Origin: Campylobacteraceae bacterium
Lineage (GTDB): Bacteria; Campylobacterota; Campylobacteria; Campylobacterales; Campylobacteraceae
DNA length: 64,000 nt
Assembly: GCA_900753405.1 (NCBI GenBank)
Contig: CAADYZ010000017.1
Coordinates: forward strand, 62,001-126,000
Direction: 5' to 3'
Part shown: positions 35,994 through 45,109 of the stretch, piece by piece
How positions within the stretch are numbered: position 1 is the first letter of the stretch
How the letters are laid out: each line of letters opens with the position of its first letter
Notes under the pieces: model-generated
Database searches by the model: none
The model's input: only the letters and a program-made list of their open reading frames with translations
Told to the model about the DNA's origin: nothing
Made by a program: the position numbers and the translations under genes

Positions 35994-36089
35994 GGATTGC
36001 TTCGTTGTGTTTGCTACGCTCACACTGCCTCGCAATGACGGAATGGCGAATCTGTCATTGCGAGACTTCGTAAGAAGTCGTGGCAATCC
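35994..36089. repeat. REP pair downstream of the GIY-YIG gene
   Basis: Inverted units 35994-36039 (GGATTGCTTCG ... TCGCAATGAC) and 36054-36089 (GTCATTGCGAG ... GTGGCAATCC). The pair ends one base before the GIY-YIG stop codon. Confidence 0.88.
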
Positions 36090-36090
36090 A

Positions 36091-36381
36091 TTAAAATAAA
36101 CTTTCATATAAATCCTCCCATTGTGGATTTTGCTTTTGGATTAAGTCGATTTTGGTTTGTCGCTTTCCAGCTTTGAGTTGTTTTTCACGCATTATAGCAG
36201 ATTCCATACTTTCGCATATTTCATAATAGCCTAGTTTATCGACATTATATTTTTGTGTAAAGCCTTTTGCAATTTTTTGTTTATGCTCATAAATGCGTTT
36301 TGCCAAATCACTCGTTACGCCCACATAAAGTGTGCCGTTTGGTTTGCTGAATAAAATATAGACAAAACCTTGTTTTTGCAT
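36091..36381 (-). CDS. GIY-YIG endonuclease domain protein
   Basis: A 96-residue single-domain nuclease of the UPF0213/YhbQ type: VYILFSKPNGTLYVGVT supplies the (G/F)VY...YVG pair. R in AKRIYEHK, the conserved glutamate region (ESAIMREKQLK) and a C-terminal WEDLY helix complete the fold. AAAGGAATATA precedes ATG. It is bracketed on both sides by REP pairs, with one starting 18 bases before its ATG and the other ending one base after its stop. It looks like a cargo or mobiliser of those elements rather than a part of the restriction system. Confidence 0.88.
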   Translation of the reverse strand: MQKQGFVYILFSKPNGTLYVGVTSDLAKRIYEHKQKIAKGFTQKYNVDKLGYYEICESMESAIMREKQLKAGKRQTKIDLIQKQNPQWEDLYESLF

Positions 36382-36396
36382 TATATTCCTTTCTTT

Positions 36397-36756
36397 TTAG
36401 ATTGCCACGAAGTCGTGCCGACTTCTCGCAATGACGGAATTGTGCAATGGATTGCCACGACTTGCCGTTGGCAAGTCTCGCAATGACGAAATGCTATAAT
36501 GCTCGATTTCGCGCGAAACCTGCCTAGTGCCTTCGTTTTGAACTATTAGGATTTTCCTAATAGTTGAATTTTTGTCTAACTCGTCCTCGCTTAAAATGTT
36601 TTTGATATGCTCATTTATCGTTGGCACACTCACGCCAAAAAGCTCGGCGATTGTTTTTTGACTCGCCCAAATGGTGCTATCTTTAATCAAAACTTGGGCG
36701 TTTTCGTTTTGCCCATCAATGTGATAAAGTGCTATGGTGATTTGCTTGCTCTGCAT
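36397..36756 (-). pseudogene. rhuM: RhuM-family gene truncated by REP insertion
   Basis: The first 85-90 residues match the N terminus of RhuM proteins, which often sit inside hsd operons: IWASQKTIAELFGVSVPTINEH and EDELDKNSTIRKILIVQNEG. The normal continuation after REIEHY is lost. The frame instead runs through the two REP units, giving SLRDLPTASRGNP and SVIARSRHDFVAI, then stops. RhuM proteins are usually above 300 residues and no remainder is found nearby. It starts on the hsdM stop (TAAATG). Probably inactive. Confidence 0.85.
36400..36487. repeat. REP pair upstream of the GIY-YIG gene
   Basis: Units 36400-36435 (GATTGCCACGA ... TCGCAATGAC) and 36449-36487 (GGATTGCCACG ... TCGCAATGAC), here in the same orientation. 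They form the artificial 3' end of the truncated rhuM frame. Confidence 0.88.
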
Positions 36757-38320
36757 TTACACCCTTTCTAAATCCGCCACAATCAAATCTATCTTTTGGC
36801 GCAAGGCGTTTTGCTTAGCAACAATTTCTAAAATTTCATTATTTAAGGCTTTAATATCCACCACTTCGCGCGTATCTTTTGCCTCGACATAGCTTGAGAC
36901 GCTTAAATTTGCTTCGTTTGCTAAAATGTCGCGGTTGTCGATGAGGGCTGAAAGATGTGGCACATTTTCGCGTTTGCTATAAAGCTCTAAAATTTGCGTA
37001 ATGTTTTCATCGCTTAATTTATTTTTATTTGTGGCTTTTACAAAAAAACTCACTTGCGTTAATAAAAAGCGTTTTGGCATCGCTTTTGTTCTTTTTAAGC
37101 ACGATAATGCAAGTAGCGATTGTAACGCCGTAAAAAAGATTTTCAGGTAGCTGGATAATGCAATCAATGTAATTTTCTCTTACAAGGTATTTGCGTATGG
37201 TAGCTTCTGCGCCGCTGCGGTATAAAACGCCCGGAAACTCCACAATAGCCGCCGCGCCCTTTGGGCTAAGCCAACTTAAAATGTGCATTACAAAGGCTAA
37301 ATCGCTTTTACTTTTTGGAGCTAATGCGCCTGCTGGCGTAAAACGCACATCACGCATAAGCTCGGCGTTATCGTCTCCCTCCCATTTGGTAGAGTAAGGT
37401 GGATTTGAGACGATGATATCAAAAGGCTCGTTTGCCTTGTGGCTTGGCTCTGGGTTTGTGAGCGTGTCGCCGTGAGCGATGAAAATTTTGTTATAGTTTA
37501 TGCGGTGAAGTAGCATATTCATACGGCAAAGGTTGTAAGAAGTGAGGTTTTTTTCTTGTCCAAAAAAGCCTTTGGCGATATTTTCCTCGCCTAAATTTTT
37601 TGCCACTTGTAAAAGCAAAGAGCCGCTGCCACAAGCTGGGTCATAGACTTTATTTACCTCTTTTTGTCCTTTTTGGGCTATGCAAGCAAGTAGCTTTGAA
37701 ACCTCTTGTGGCGTGAAATACTCGCCACCGCTTTTTCCTGCGTTGCTTGCATACATACGCATTAAAAACTCATACGCATCACCAAATAAATCAATGCTTC
37801 CTTCTTTTATGTCGCCAAAATCAAGCTCATCAATGGCAAAAAGCACCTTTGCTAGTTTTTTGTTTTGCTCGATGAGCGAATTTCCTAAGGCTTTATCATT
37901 AAATTTAAAATCATCAAACAAAAATTTAAAATTTCGCTCACTTGGCGCGCCTAATGCTGAGCCTTCGATAGCTTGGAAAATACGCTTTAACTCTTGGTTT
38001 AACTCATTTTGTGCAAAAGTGCTGTCGTTTTTGATTTTAGCAACAAGTGAGCTAAAAAGTTCGCTTGGGGCGATGAAATAGCCCTTTGCTTTAACTAATG
38101 CCTCTTTGGCGTTTTGCGCGGTTTCATCATCAAGCGCGGAGTAATCAAAGCCTTGCGCTTCTTGGGCGTTGATGTAGCTTGTGATGTCTTCGCTGATAAA
38201 GCGGTAAAAAAGTGTGATTAAAACATAAGCCTTAAAGTCCCAGCCATCAACGCTACCACGAAGTTCATTTGCTATACTCCAAATGGTTTTGTGTAATTCG
38301 GCTCGTTGTTTTTCTCGCAT
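36757..38320 (-). pseudogene. hsdM: Type I methyltransferase subunit, frameshifted at a T7 tract
   Basis: From ATG 38320 (AAAAAGGCG upstream) the frame encodes an N6-adenine methyltransferase. SAM motif DPACGSGSLLL and catalytic NPPY in VSNPPYSTKW are intact. It stops early after NASEFFCKSHK. The remaining about 115 residues (ATNKNKLSDENITQILELYS onward) continue in another frame to 36757. The break lies at seven T's (minus strand) at 37046-37052; six T's would restore EFFVKATNK. It may be off by mutation or phase-variable. As read, full-length HsdM is not made, which would also disable hsdR cutting. Confidence 0.88.
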
Positions 38321-38439
38321 AAATCGCCTTTTTGTTTTAGAATTTTGCAAAATAAATTTGAATTTTACTAAAAATTTGGTTTAGAAAAGCTTGTTTTGGT
38401 TTGAGAGAGAAAAATTTAAGATTTTAGCCTTTTGTCAAA

Positions 38440-38510
38440 ACCAAATTTGGTTTTGACATTTGCAGAGTGGCAAATTCGGTTTTGGCAATTTGCTAAAACC
38501 GAATTTGATT
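38440..38510. repeat. Right flanking direct repeat of the restriction island
   Basis: Partner of 31205-31276, same orientation. It lies between the hsdM start and the prpD stop, so the island sits precisely between ligA and prpD. Confidence 0.8.
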
Positions 38511-38516
38511 TAAAAA

Positions 38517-39968
38517 TTACAACACAAACAAATCGCTAAATTCGTTGAAATTTGTGTTAAAAAGCTTTTGCTCGTCCTCAAAAAGTGCAAAAATTTGCTC
38601 GCATTGTTTGGTGCTAAAACGAGTGGCAAGATTTGCCTTAAATTTACTCACAAGCACAGGGATTCCCTCATTTCTGCGGCGTTTATGTCCGATTGGATAC
38701 TCCACTTCAACCTTTGCCGTGTGGCTGCCGTCTTTAAAGAAAACCTGCACAGCATTTGCAATAGAGCGTTTATCAGCCTCTAAATACTCTTTTGTGTAGC
38801 GTTCATCAACTTCAACCACCATTTTTTCGCGCAAAGCGTCTATCCGCCCATCTTTTGCCACGCTATCTTCATAATCATCAGCCACAAGTCGCCCAAAGAT
38901 AAGCGGCACGGCTACCATATACTGAATGCAGTGGTCTCTGTCGGCTGGATTGTCAAGCTTGCCGACTTTGTTTATGATGCGGTGTCCTGATTCTTGCGTG
39001 GTGATGATTATTTTGTCAATCTCATCAAGCCTGTTTGCCACCTCTGCGTGCAATTTAAGCGCGGCTTCAACGGCGGTTTGAGCGTGAAATTCGGCTGGAA
39101 AGCTGATTTTAAACAGCACATTTTCCATTACATAGCTTGCAAATTCTTGAGGTATGCTAAGCTTTTGCCCTTTCATTTTGACATCTTCAAAGCCCCAAAA
39201 ACTCGCACTCAAAGCACTTGGATAGCCCATTTCGCCTTTTTTGGCTTTTAAGGCTAAATCCACGCCCCGACTTGACGCATCACCTGCTGCCCAGCTCTTG
39301 CGTGAGCCTGTATTTGGCGCGTGGCGGTAAGTGCGAAGTGCGCCGCCGTCTATAAAGGCGTGAGATACAGCATTTCTAATCTCTTCAAAATCACACCCCA
39401 AAAGCTTTGCGGCTACTGCTGTGCTTGCAATGCGAACCAAAAGCACATGGTCAAGTCCTACTTTGTTAAAGCAATTTTCTAACGCCAAAACGCCTTGAAT
39501 TTCGTGCGCTTTTATCATCGCTTTAAGCACGCAAGCCACCTTTAAAGGCTCTTTACCCTCGCTTAAATTCTTGCGACTTACATAGTCCGCCACCGCCCAA
39601 ATCGCGCCTAAATTATCACTTGGATGTCCCCATTCAGCCGCTAGCCAAGTGTCGTTAAAATCAAGCCACCGAACTATCGCCCCCACATTAAACGCCGCAC
39701 GAATCGGCTCTAATTGATAACTCGTGCCAAAAACCTTTGCGCCAAGTGGGCGAAATTCAGCTCCCTCAACGCTAGGTCCTAGCAACTTCGTGCAAGCGGG
39801 GTATTTAAGTGCTAAAATTCCACAACCTATCGTGTCCATAAGACAGTATTTTGCCGTTTGCATCGCTAAATCGCTTTTTACCTCAAACTCGTCTGCGTAT
39901 TTTGCGATTTTAGTTAAAAGTTCGTCAAATTCTGGGCGTTTTGCCTCTAAAATTCCCATATTACTCAT
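38517..39968 (-). CDS. prpD: 2-Methylcitrate dehydratase
   Basis: A 483-residue MmgE/PrpD enzyme that dehydrates 2-methylcitrate to methylaconitate in propionate breakdown. Blocks typical of PrpD: LMDTIGCGILAL, RWLDFNDTWLAAEWGHPSDN and FPAEFHAQTAVEAA. AGGAGAGAAG precedes ATG. Last gene of the prpE-B-C-D set. The acnD/prpF alternative is not present. Its stop lies 6 bases from the island repeat. Confidence 0.95.
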   Translation of the reverse strand: MSNMGILEAKRPEFDELLTKIAKYADEFEVKSDLAMQTAKYCLMDTIGCGILALKYPACTKLLGPSVEGAEFRPLGAKVFGTSYQLEPIRAAFNVGAIVRWLDFNDTWLAAEWGHPSDNLGAIWAVADYVSRKNLSEGKEPLKVACVLKAMIKAHEIQGVLALENCFNKVGLDHVLLVRIASTAVAAKLLGCDFEEIRNAVSHAFIDGGALRTYRHAPNTGSRKSWAAGDASSRGVDLALKAKKGEMGYPSALSASFWGFEDVKMKGQKLSIPQEFASYVMENVLFKISFPAEFHAQTAVEAALKLHAEVANRLDEIDKIIITTQESGHRIINKVGKLDNPADRDHCIQYMVAVPLIFGRLVADDYEDSVAKDGRIDALREKMVVEVDERYTKEYLEADKRSIANAVQVFFKDGSHTAKVEVEYPIGHKRRRNEGIPVLVSKFKANLATRFSTKQCEQIFALFEDEQKLFNTNFNEFSDLFVL

Positions 39969-40001
39969 CTTCTCTCCTCATTCAAATTCGGTTTTGACAT
40001 T

Positions 40002-41129
40002 TTAGCGATCTTGCATCTTCACAAACGCGCGCGGCTCAACACCGATGTATTCGCTGCTTGGGCGGATGATTTTGTTGTTTGCGCGTTGCTCTTTGATGTG
40101 AGCGCACCAGCCGCTCACTCGACTCATTATGAAAATCGGCGTAAAGTAATCAGTTGGAATTCCCATAAAATGGTAAGTTGAAGCGCTGTAAAAATCGGCG
40201 TTTGGCGGCAAGTTTGGCTTTTTAGCTTTCATCTCCGCCTCGATCGCTTCGCTCATCTTAAAAATCAGCGTCTCGCCGCCAAGTTTTCTGCTCCACTCTT
40301 TGATGATCGGGCTTCGCGGGTCGCCGCCTGAGCCGTAAATTCTATGCCCAAAACCCATCAAAAGCTGCTTGTTTGCTAGTTTTTCATCCACACCTTTAAT
40401 CGCCGCCTCAACGCTGTCAAAACTCTCGATCATCCTCATCGCCGCCTCGTTCGCTCCGCCGTGCAAAGGTCCTCTTAACGCGCCGATGGCTGCGGCGTTT
40501 GCTGAGAAGATGTCGCTTTTTGTTGAGACGCAAATTCGTGCCGCAAAGGTTGAAGCGTTAAATTCGTGTTCTGCATACAAAATGAAAGAGCAGTTCATCG
40601 CCCTCACAAAGTCCTCACACGGCGTTTTTTCTTCGAGTTTTTCAAGCAAATAACCAGCGATGCCTTCTTGGCTGCTTTCAAAGTCGATCTCCTTGCCTGA
40701 ATTTACATAGTGATGCCAGTAGCACAAAATGCTAGGCAAAACGCCGAGCAGTCGGACGATCTTCTCGTCTTGATCGCTAAAATCCTCCCGCTCGCTCTCC
40801 AACGCTCCAAGCGCCGCCACCGCAGTTTGCATTAAATTCATCGGATGAACGCCCTTTGGGATCTGCTTTAAAATCTCCTTTAACGCGCGTGGCAACGCCC
40901 TTTGCGAGGCGATCAACTTCTTGTAAGCCGCAAGTGTTGAGGCGTTTGGCAACTCGCCGTATTGCAGCAAGTAAGCCACCTCTTCAAACTCGCAGTTTGC
41001 CGCCAAGTCTTCGATCGTGTATCCGTAATAGTTAAGCCCGTTTCCAAGCCCACAAGTGCAGATCGCGCTCTGCCCTGCTACAACTCCTGCCAAGCCGCCT
41101 GTTTTGTTTGTTGCTTCACTTTTACTCAT
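40002..41129 (-). CDS. prpC: 2-Methylcitrate synthase
   Basis: A 375-residue citrate-synthase fold enzyme joining propionyl-CoA and oxaloacetate. Conserved histidine/aspartate segments are in GPLHGGANEAAMRM, GFGHRIYGSGGDPRS and PTDYFTPIFIMSRVSGW. The short length and operon place it as PrpC rather than GltA, although members often accept acetyl-CoA as well. AAAGGATGAAAA precedes ATG. Confidence 0.93.
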   Translation of the reverse strand: MSKSEATNKTGGLAGVVAGQSAICTCGLGNGLNYYGYTIEDLAANCEFEEVAYLLQYGELPNASTLAAYKKLIASQRALPRALKEILKQIPKGVHPMNLMQTAVAALGALESEREDFSDQDEKIVRLLGVLPSILCYWHHYVNSGKEIDFESSQEGIAGYLLEKLEEKTPCEDFVRAMNCSFILYAEHEFNASTFAARICVSTKSDIFSANAAAIGALRGPLHGGANEAAMRMIESFDSVEAAIKGVDEKLANKQLLMGFGHRIYGSGGDPRSPIIKEWSRKLGGETLIFKMSEAIEAEMKAKKPNLPPNADFYSASTYHFMGIPTDYFTPIFIMSRVSGWCAHIKEQRANNKIIRPSSEYIGVEPRAFVKMQDR

Positions 41130-41139
41130 TTTTCATCCT

Positions 41140-42027
41140 TTATTTTCTAAACAACTCGTCTAGTTTGTTTTCGTAAGCGTAATACCCAAGCATTTCATAA
41201 AGCTCTTCGCGCGTCTCCATTATGTCAAGCACCTCTTTTTGGTGTCCGTTTGCTAAAATTGATTTATAAACCAAATTTGCCGCCCTGCTCATCGCGCGGT
41301 TTGCTGAGAGCGGATAAAGCACCATTTTAATCCCAACGCTCGCAAGCTCTTGCGCGCTAAAATACGGCGTTTTGCCAAATTCGGTGATGTTTGCAAGCAC
41401 TGGCACGCTTACTGCTTTGACAAACGCGGCGTATTCTTCAAGCGTATGCACGGCTTCTGCGAAAATCATCTCCGCCCCCGCTTCAACATACGCCACCGCG
41501 CGCTCAATAGCCTTTTGCTGCCCTTCGATCGCGTGAGCGTCCGTGCGCGCCATTATCACAAAATCCCCGTCAATCTTCGCATCCACCGCCGCTTTGATGC
41601 GATCACACATCTCGCCTGTCGTCACAAGTTCTTTGTTTGGGCGGTGTCCGCAACGCTTTTGCGCTACTTGGTCTTCAATGTGAGTCGCCGCCGCACCCGC
41701 GCGAATGAGCTCCTTTACCGTGCGGGCGATGTTAAACGCTCCACCAAAACCCGTGTCACAATCAACAAGCAAAGGTGTCTCCACCCGCGAGGTGATCCGC
41801 CTGACATCAATGCAAAAATCCTCCAAGCCAACAATTCCCAAATCTGGCAGTCCGTAACTAACACTCGCTACGCCAGAACCTGAGACATAGATCGCCTTAT
41901 GCCCGATCTTAGTCGCTTGCAACGCCGCGTAAGCGTTTGGCGTCCCGACAATCAAAAGTGGCGAGTTTTGCGCCACCGCCTCTTTAAACCTAGCTCCCGC
42001 GCTAACTGGTCGTTTTAAATTACCCAT
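41140..42027 (-). CDS. prpB: 2-Methylisocitrate lyase
   Basis: A 295-residue isocitrate-lyase superfamily enzyme splitting methylisocitrate to pyruvate and succinate. The catalytic loop KRCGHRPNK, metal site VDCDTGFGG and IMARTDAHAIEG are present. The second ATG (42027, MGNLKRP) is the better start, with AAAGGATGAAA before it. Follows prpE and precedes prpC by 10 bases. Confidence 0.95.
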   Translation of the reverse strand: MGNLKRPVSAGARFKEAVAQNSPLLIVGTPNAYAALQATKIGHKAIYVSGSGVASVSYGLPDLGIVGLEDFCIDVRRITSRVETPLLVDCDTGFGGAFNIARTVKELIRAGAAATHIEDQVAQKRCGHRPNKELVTTGEMCDRIKAAVDAKIDGDFVIMARTDAHAIEGQQKAIERAVAYVEAGAEMIFAEAVHTLEEYAAFVKAVSVPVLANITEFGKTPYFSAQELASVGIKMVLYPLSANRAMSRAANLVYKSILANGHQKEVLDIMETREELYEMLGYYAYENKLDELFRK

Positions 42028-42054
42028 TTTCATCCTTTCAAAATTTTGTTAAAA

Positions 42055-43965
42055 TCAAATTTGACTTTGCTTCGCCGCTTTTGGATAGCCAAGTTCTTTA
42101 ATCGCCTCGATGCAGTTTTGCAAAACGCCCGCGTCTTCGATTGTCGCTGGGACGGCGTAATCCACCCCGTCTGCGATCTCACGCAAAGTCTTTCGCAAAA
42201 TCTTCCCGCTTCGCGTCTTTGGCAGGGCTTGGACGATTGTCGCAACCTTAAAGCTCGCCACCGCGCCGATCTCGTGCCTAACTAACGAAACCACGCCTTC
42301 GATGATCCCTCTGTGGTCGCGCTCAATGCCTTGTTTTAGCACCACAAACCCAACTGGAATTTCGCCTTTAAGCTCGTCATTAACGCCGATGACCGCGCAC
42401 TCTGCGACATCAGGATGCTTCGCGATCGCCTCCTCCATCTCGCCCGTTGAAAGCCTATGCCCCGCAACATTGATGATCCCGTCCATCCGCCCAAGCACAT
42501 AAACATAACCCTCTTTGTCGATGTAGCCCGTATCGCCCGTGAGGTAGTAGCCCTTAAAGTGGTCTAAATAGCCTTTGTGGTAACGCTCTTCATTCTCCCA
42601 AATTCCCGCCAAACAAGCAGGCGGCAGCGGCAGTTTAAGACACAACGCGCCCTTTTTGCCCGCCTTCAACTCCTTGCCGTTTTCGTCAAGGACTTTGAGG
42701 TTAAAGCCACACATCGGCTTTGTCGGACTTCCTGCCTTAACTGACATCGGCTCTAAGCCTTGCGGATTTGCCGCGATCGCCCAGCCAGTTTCTGTTTGCC
42801 ACCAGTTGTCGATGACAGGTTTTCCCGTGACTTTTTGAATCCATTTTAGCGTCTCGCTGTCGCACCTCTCGCCCGCGACAAAAACGCTTCTTAGACTTTC
42901 AAGCGTGTATTTTTTAATCAACTTGCCTTTTGGGTCTTCTTTGCGAATGGCTCTAAACGCCGTTGGAGCTGAGAACAAAACATTAACCTTATACTCATCC
43001 ACGATCCTCCAAAATGCCTCTGGGTTTGGCGTGCGAACTGGCTTTCCTTCATAGACAATTGTCGTGCAACCATTCATAAGCGGCGCATAAACAATGTAAG
43101 AATGCCCCACAACCCAGCCCACATCAGACGCCGCGAAGAAAACATCGCCCTGCTTTGCGTTGTAGATATTGTCCATCGACCATTTCATCGCCACCGAATG
43201 CCCGCCGTTTGAGCGGATAACGCCCTTTGGCGTGCCTGTTGTGCCTGAGGTGTAGAGGATGTAAAGCGGGTCAGTCGCCAAAACTGGCACTGGCTCAACT
43301 GGCTTAGCCTTCGCCTCCTCAACCTCCCAATCCACATCCCGCCACGGAAGCATATTTGCTTGATATTGCGGGCGTTGCCACACAAGGCAGGTTGTCGGCT
43401 TGTGCTGGGATTTTTTGATCGCCTCGTCTAAAATCGGCTTGTATTCGATGATCTTGCTGATCTCAATCCCGCAGCTTGCGGTGATGATCACACGCGGCTT
43501 TGCATCCTCAATCCTCATCGCCAACTCGTGTGCCGCAAAACCGCCAAAAACCACGCTGTGAATCGCCCCGATCCTCGCACACGCAAGCATCGCGATCACC
43601 GCCTCAGCGATCATCGGCATATAAATCACCACGCGATCGCCCTTCACAACACCTTTACTCACCAAAATTCCCGCCGTCTTCGCCACGCGGTCGCGAAGTT
43701 GTTTGTAGGTGTATTTTTGCTTCGTGTCCGTCACTGGCGAGTCGTAAATCAACGCTAGCTGGTCGCCTCGCCCGTTGTGGATGTGAAAGTCAAGTGCGTT
43801 GTAACAAGTGTTCATACAACCGCCGACAAACCACTTGTAATGCCCGCCGCTGTCGTCTAAAACCTTGTCCCATTCGTTATACCAATGCACCTTTTTTGCC
43901 GCCTCCGCCCAAAACTCCTCAGGCTTTTCAATCGAGAGCTTGTAAGCCTCATCATACGCGCCCAT
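42055..43965 (-). CDS. prpE: Propionyl-CoA synthetase
   Basis: A 636-residue adenylate-forming enzyme that activates propionate with ATP and CoA. The P-loop-like motif YTSGTTGTPKGVIRSNGG is split around residue 240. The A5 motif is in DNWWQTETGW and TGDTGYIDKEG is A7. The catalytic acyl-adenylate lysine is near the C terminus in PKTRSGKILRK. Residue pattern favours PrpE over acetate-specific Acs. The start at 43965 has AAAGGAGGCGAGG upstream. First gene of the prp operon. Confidence 0.93.
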   Translation of the reverse strand: MGAYDEAYKLSIEKPEEFWAEAAKKVHWYNEWDKVLDDSGGHYKWFVGGCMNTCYNALDFHIHNGRGDQLALIYDSPVTDTKQKYTYKQLRDRVAKTAGILVSKGVVKGDRVVIYMPMIAEAVIAMLACARIGAIHSVVFGGFAAHELAMRIEDAKPRVIITASCGIEISKIIEYKPILDEAIKKSQHKPTTCLVWQRPQYQANMLPWRDVDWEVEEAKAKPVEPVPVLATDPLYILYTSGTTGTPKGVIRSNGGHSVAMKWSMDNIYNAKQGDVFFAASDVGWVVGHSYIVYAPLMNGCTTIVYEGKPVRTPNPEAFWRIVDEYKVNVLFSAPTAFRAIRKEDPKGKLIKKYTLESLRSVFVAGERCDSETLKWIQKVTGKPVIDNWWQTETGWAIAANPQGLEPMSVKAGSPTKPMCGFNLKVLDENGKELKAGKKGALCLKLPLPPACLAGIWENEERYHKGYLDHFKGYYLTGDTGYIDKEGYVYVLGRMDGIINVAGHRLSTGEMEEAIAKHPDVAECAVIGVNDELKGEIPVGFVVLKQGIERDHRGIIEGVVSLVRHEIGAVASFKVATIVQALPKTRSGKILRKTLREIADGVDYAVPATIEDAGVLQNCIEAIKELGYPKAAKQSQI

Positions 43966-44063
43966 CCTCGCCTCCTTTTGAAAAATTTGGGTTATCATAA
44001 ACTAAAACGAAACTTTTTTCAATGCTAAATTTTTCGCCATAATGACTAAAAAACTCTCATTTT

Positions 44064-44174
44064 GTTACATTTTGTTACAAAAATTCCAAAAATGCACCGA
44101 AATTAGACATATTTTTGCCAAAGTTTTTGAAAATTTTTATACAATACCACCAAAATTGCGTTACAAAAAGTAAC
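44064..44174. promoter_or_regulatory. GTTAC inverted and direct repeats, candidate operator between prpE and its regulator
   Basis: Four GTTAC/GTAAC half-sites lie in the divergent spacer: 44064 and 44074 as direct repeats ten bases apart, and GTTACAAAAAGTAAC (44160-44174) as a palindrome. The last ends 17 bases before the regulator's ATG. This layout suits an autoregulating HTH protein that also controls prpE. Binding is inferred. Confidence 0.5.
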
Positions 44175-44191
44175 ACTACTAGGAAAAGTTG

Positions 44192-45109
44192 ATGAAAGAC
44201 AGCCAAAGACTGAGCGAATTAATCGCTCATTTACGACTTAGCATTACAAAATTCGCGCACATTTTGCAAAAAGACAGACGCACCATTGTCGCTTGGACGC
44301 AGACGCAAAAGGAGCTAAGCCACAGCGTCAAACTCGACATTTGCCGCGCGTTTCGCTACCCACAAGAGATTTGGCATTGCAGTAAAGAGCGGTTTTTTGA
44401 TCTGCTGCAAAGCCCAAGCACAAGCGAAGTGAGCGTCATTGACGAGAGTTATTGCGCCAGCGTGAAATACATCTACGAAAACGAAAACGAAGGCTCGCTC
44501 ATCATCCACCCAAGCTTCCCAAACCCCGCCTACCGCGACTTCATCGTCCCGCTCATCTACAAGCAAAACGACAGCGCGATGGTGGATAAGTGGCGGAAAA
44601 AACGCGGCGAGAAGATGCGCGCTTACTCGTTTAGCGTCAGCGAATGGTATTCGATCAAATCCTTGCTCGAATTTGGCTTTTCACGCATCGGCAACTTCTA
44701 CACAAAAGAGCAAAAACTGCAAATTTTGGAGCTGATGATCGACACTTTTAAGGACAACTTCTCAAAGTCACTCTACTTTTTCGACTCCTACAACCAAAAA
44801 ATTTACGGGCTCGACATCTTTTACACCTCGATTAACGCCAAAGAGCAAAAAATGTTCTTCAAAGCCCCGTTGGAGACGCTGATCGTGGAGACGACAAACG
44901 CCGAGCTGATCGCCAAACTCTACAAGCACTACACCAACGCCAAAGAATGCCCGCCGCACATCGACCCACGAGACGCCGCAAGCGTGCTTGAACTGCTGCA
45001 TTTTTGCTTGCAAAACGACTACGGCTTGCTCAAAACTTGCCATTACATCGACCAAAACAGCAAATACGGCGACTTTTTTTTGAAAAACATCAACATCACC
45101 AGCGAGTAA
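44192..45109 (+). CDS. HTH-type regulator, probably of the prp operon
   Basis: A 305-residue protein with an N-terminal helix-turn-helix (LSELIAHLRLSITKFAHILQ and DRRTIVAWTQ, about residues 6-40) that recalls XRE-like DNA-binding domains. A long unassigned C-terminal domain (about 90-305), rich in aromatic residues, may sense a ligand. It is divergent from prpE and has GTTAC repeats in between. It is not related by motif to PrpR of enterics or to the ScfR/DUF2083 regulators. ATG 44192 has AGGAA upstream. I do not know a named homologue. Confidence 0.7.
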   Translation: MKDSQRLSELIAHLRLSITKFAHILQKDRRTIVAWTQTQKELSHSVKLDICRAFRYPQEIWHCSKERFFDLLQSPSTSEVSVIDESYCASVKYIYENENEGSLIIHPSFPNPAYRDFIVPLIYKQNDSAMVDKWRKKRGEKMRAYSFSVSEWYSIKSLLEFGFSRIGNFYTKEQKLQILELMIDTFKDNFSKSLYFFDSYNQKIYGLDIFYTSINAKEQKMFFKAPLETLIVETTNAELIAKLYKHYTNAKECPPHIDPRDAASVLELLHFCLQNDYGLLKTCHYIDQNSKYGDFFLKNINITSE

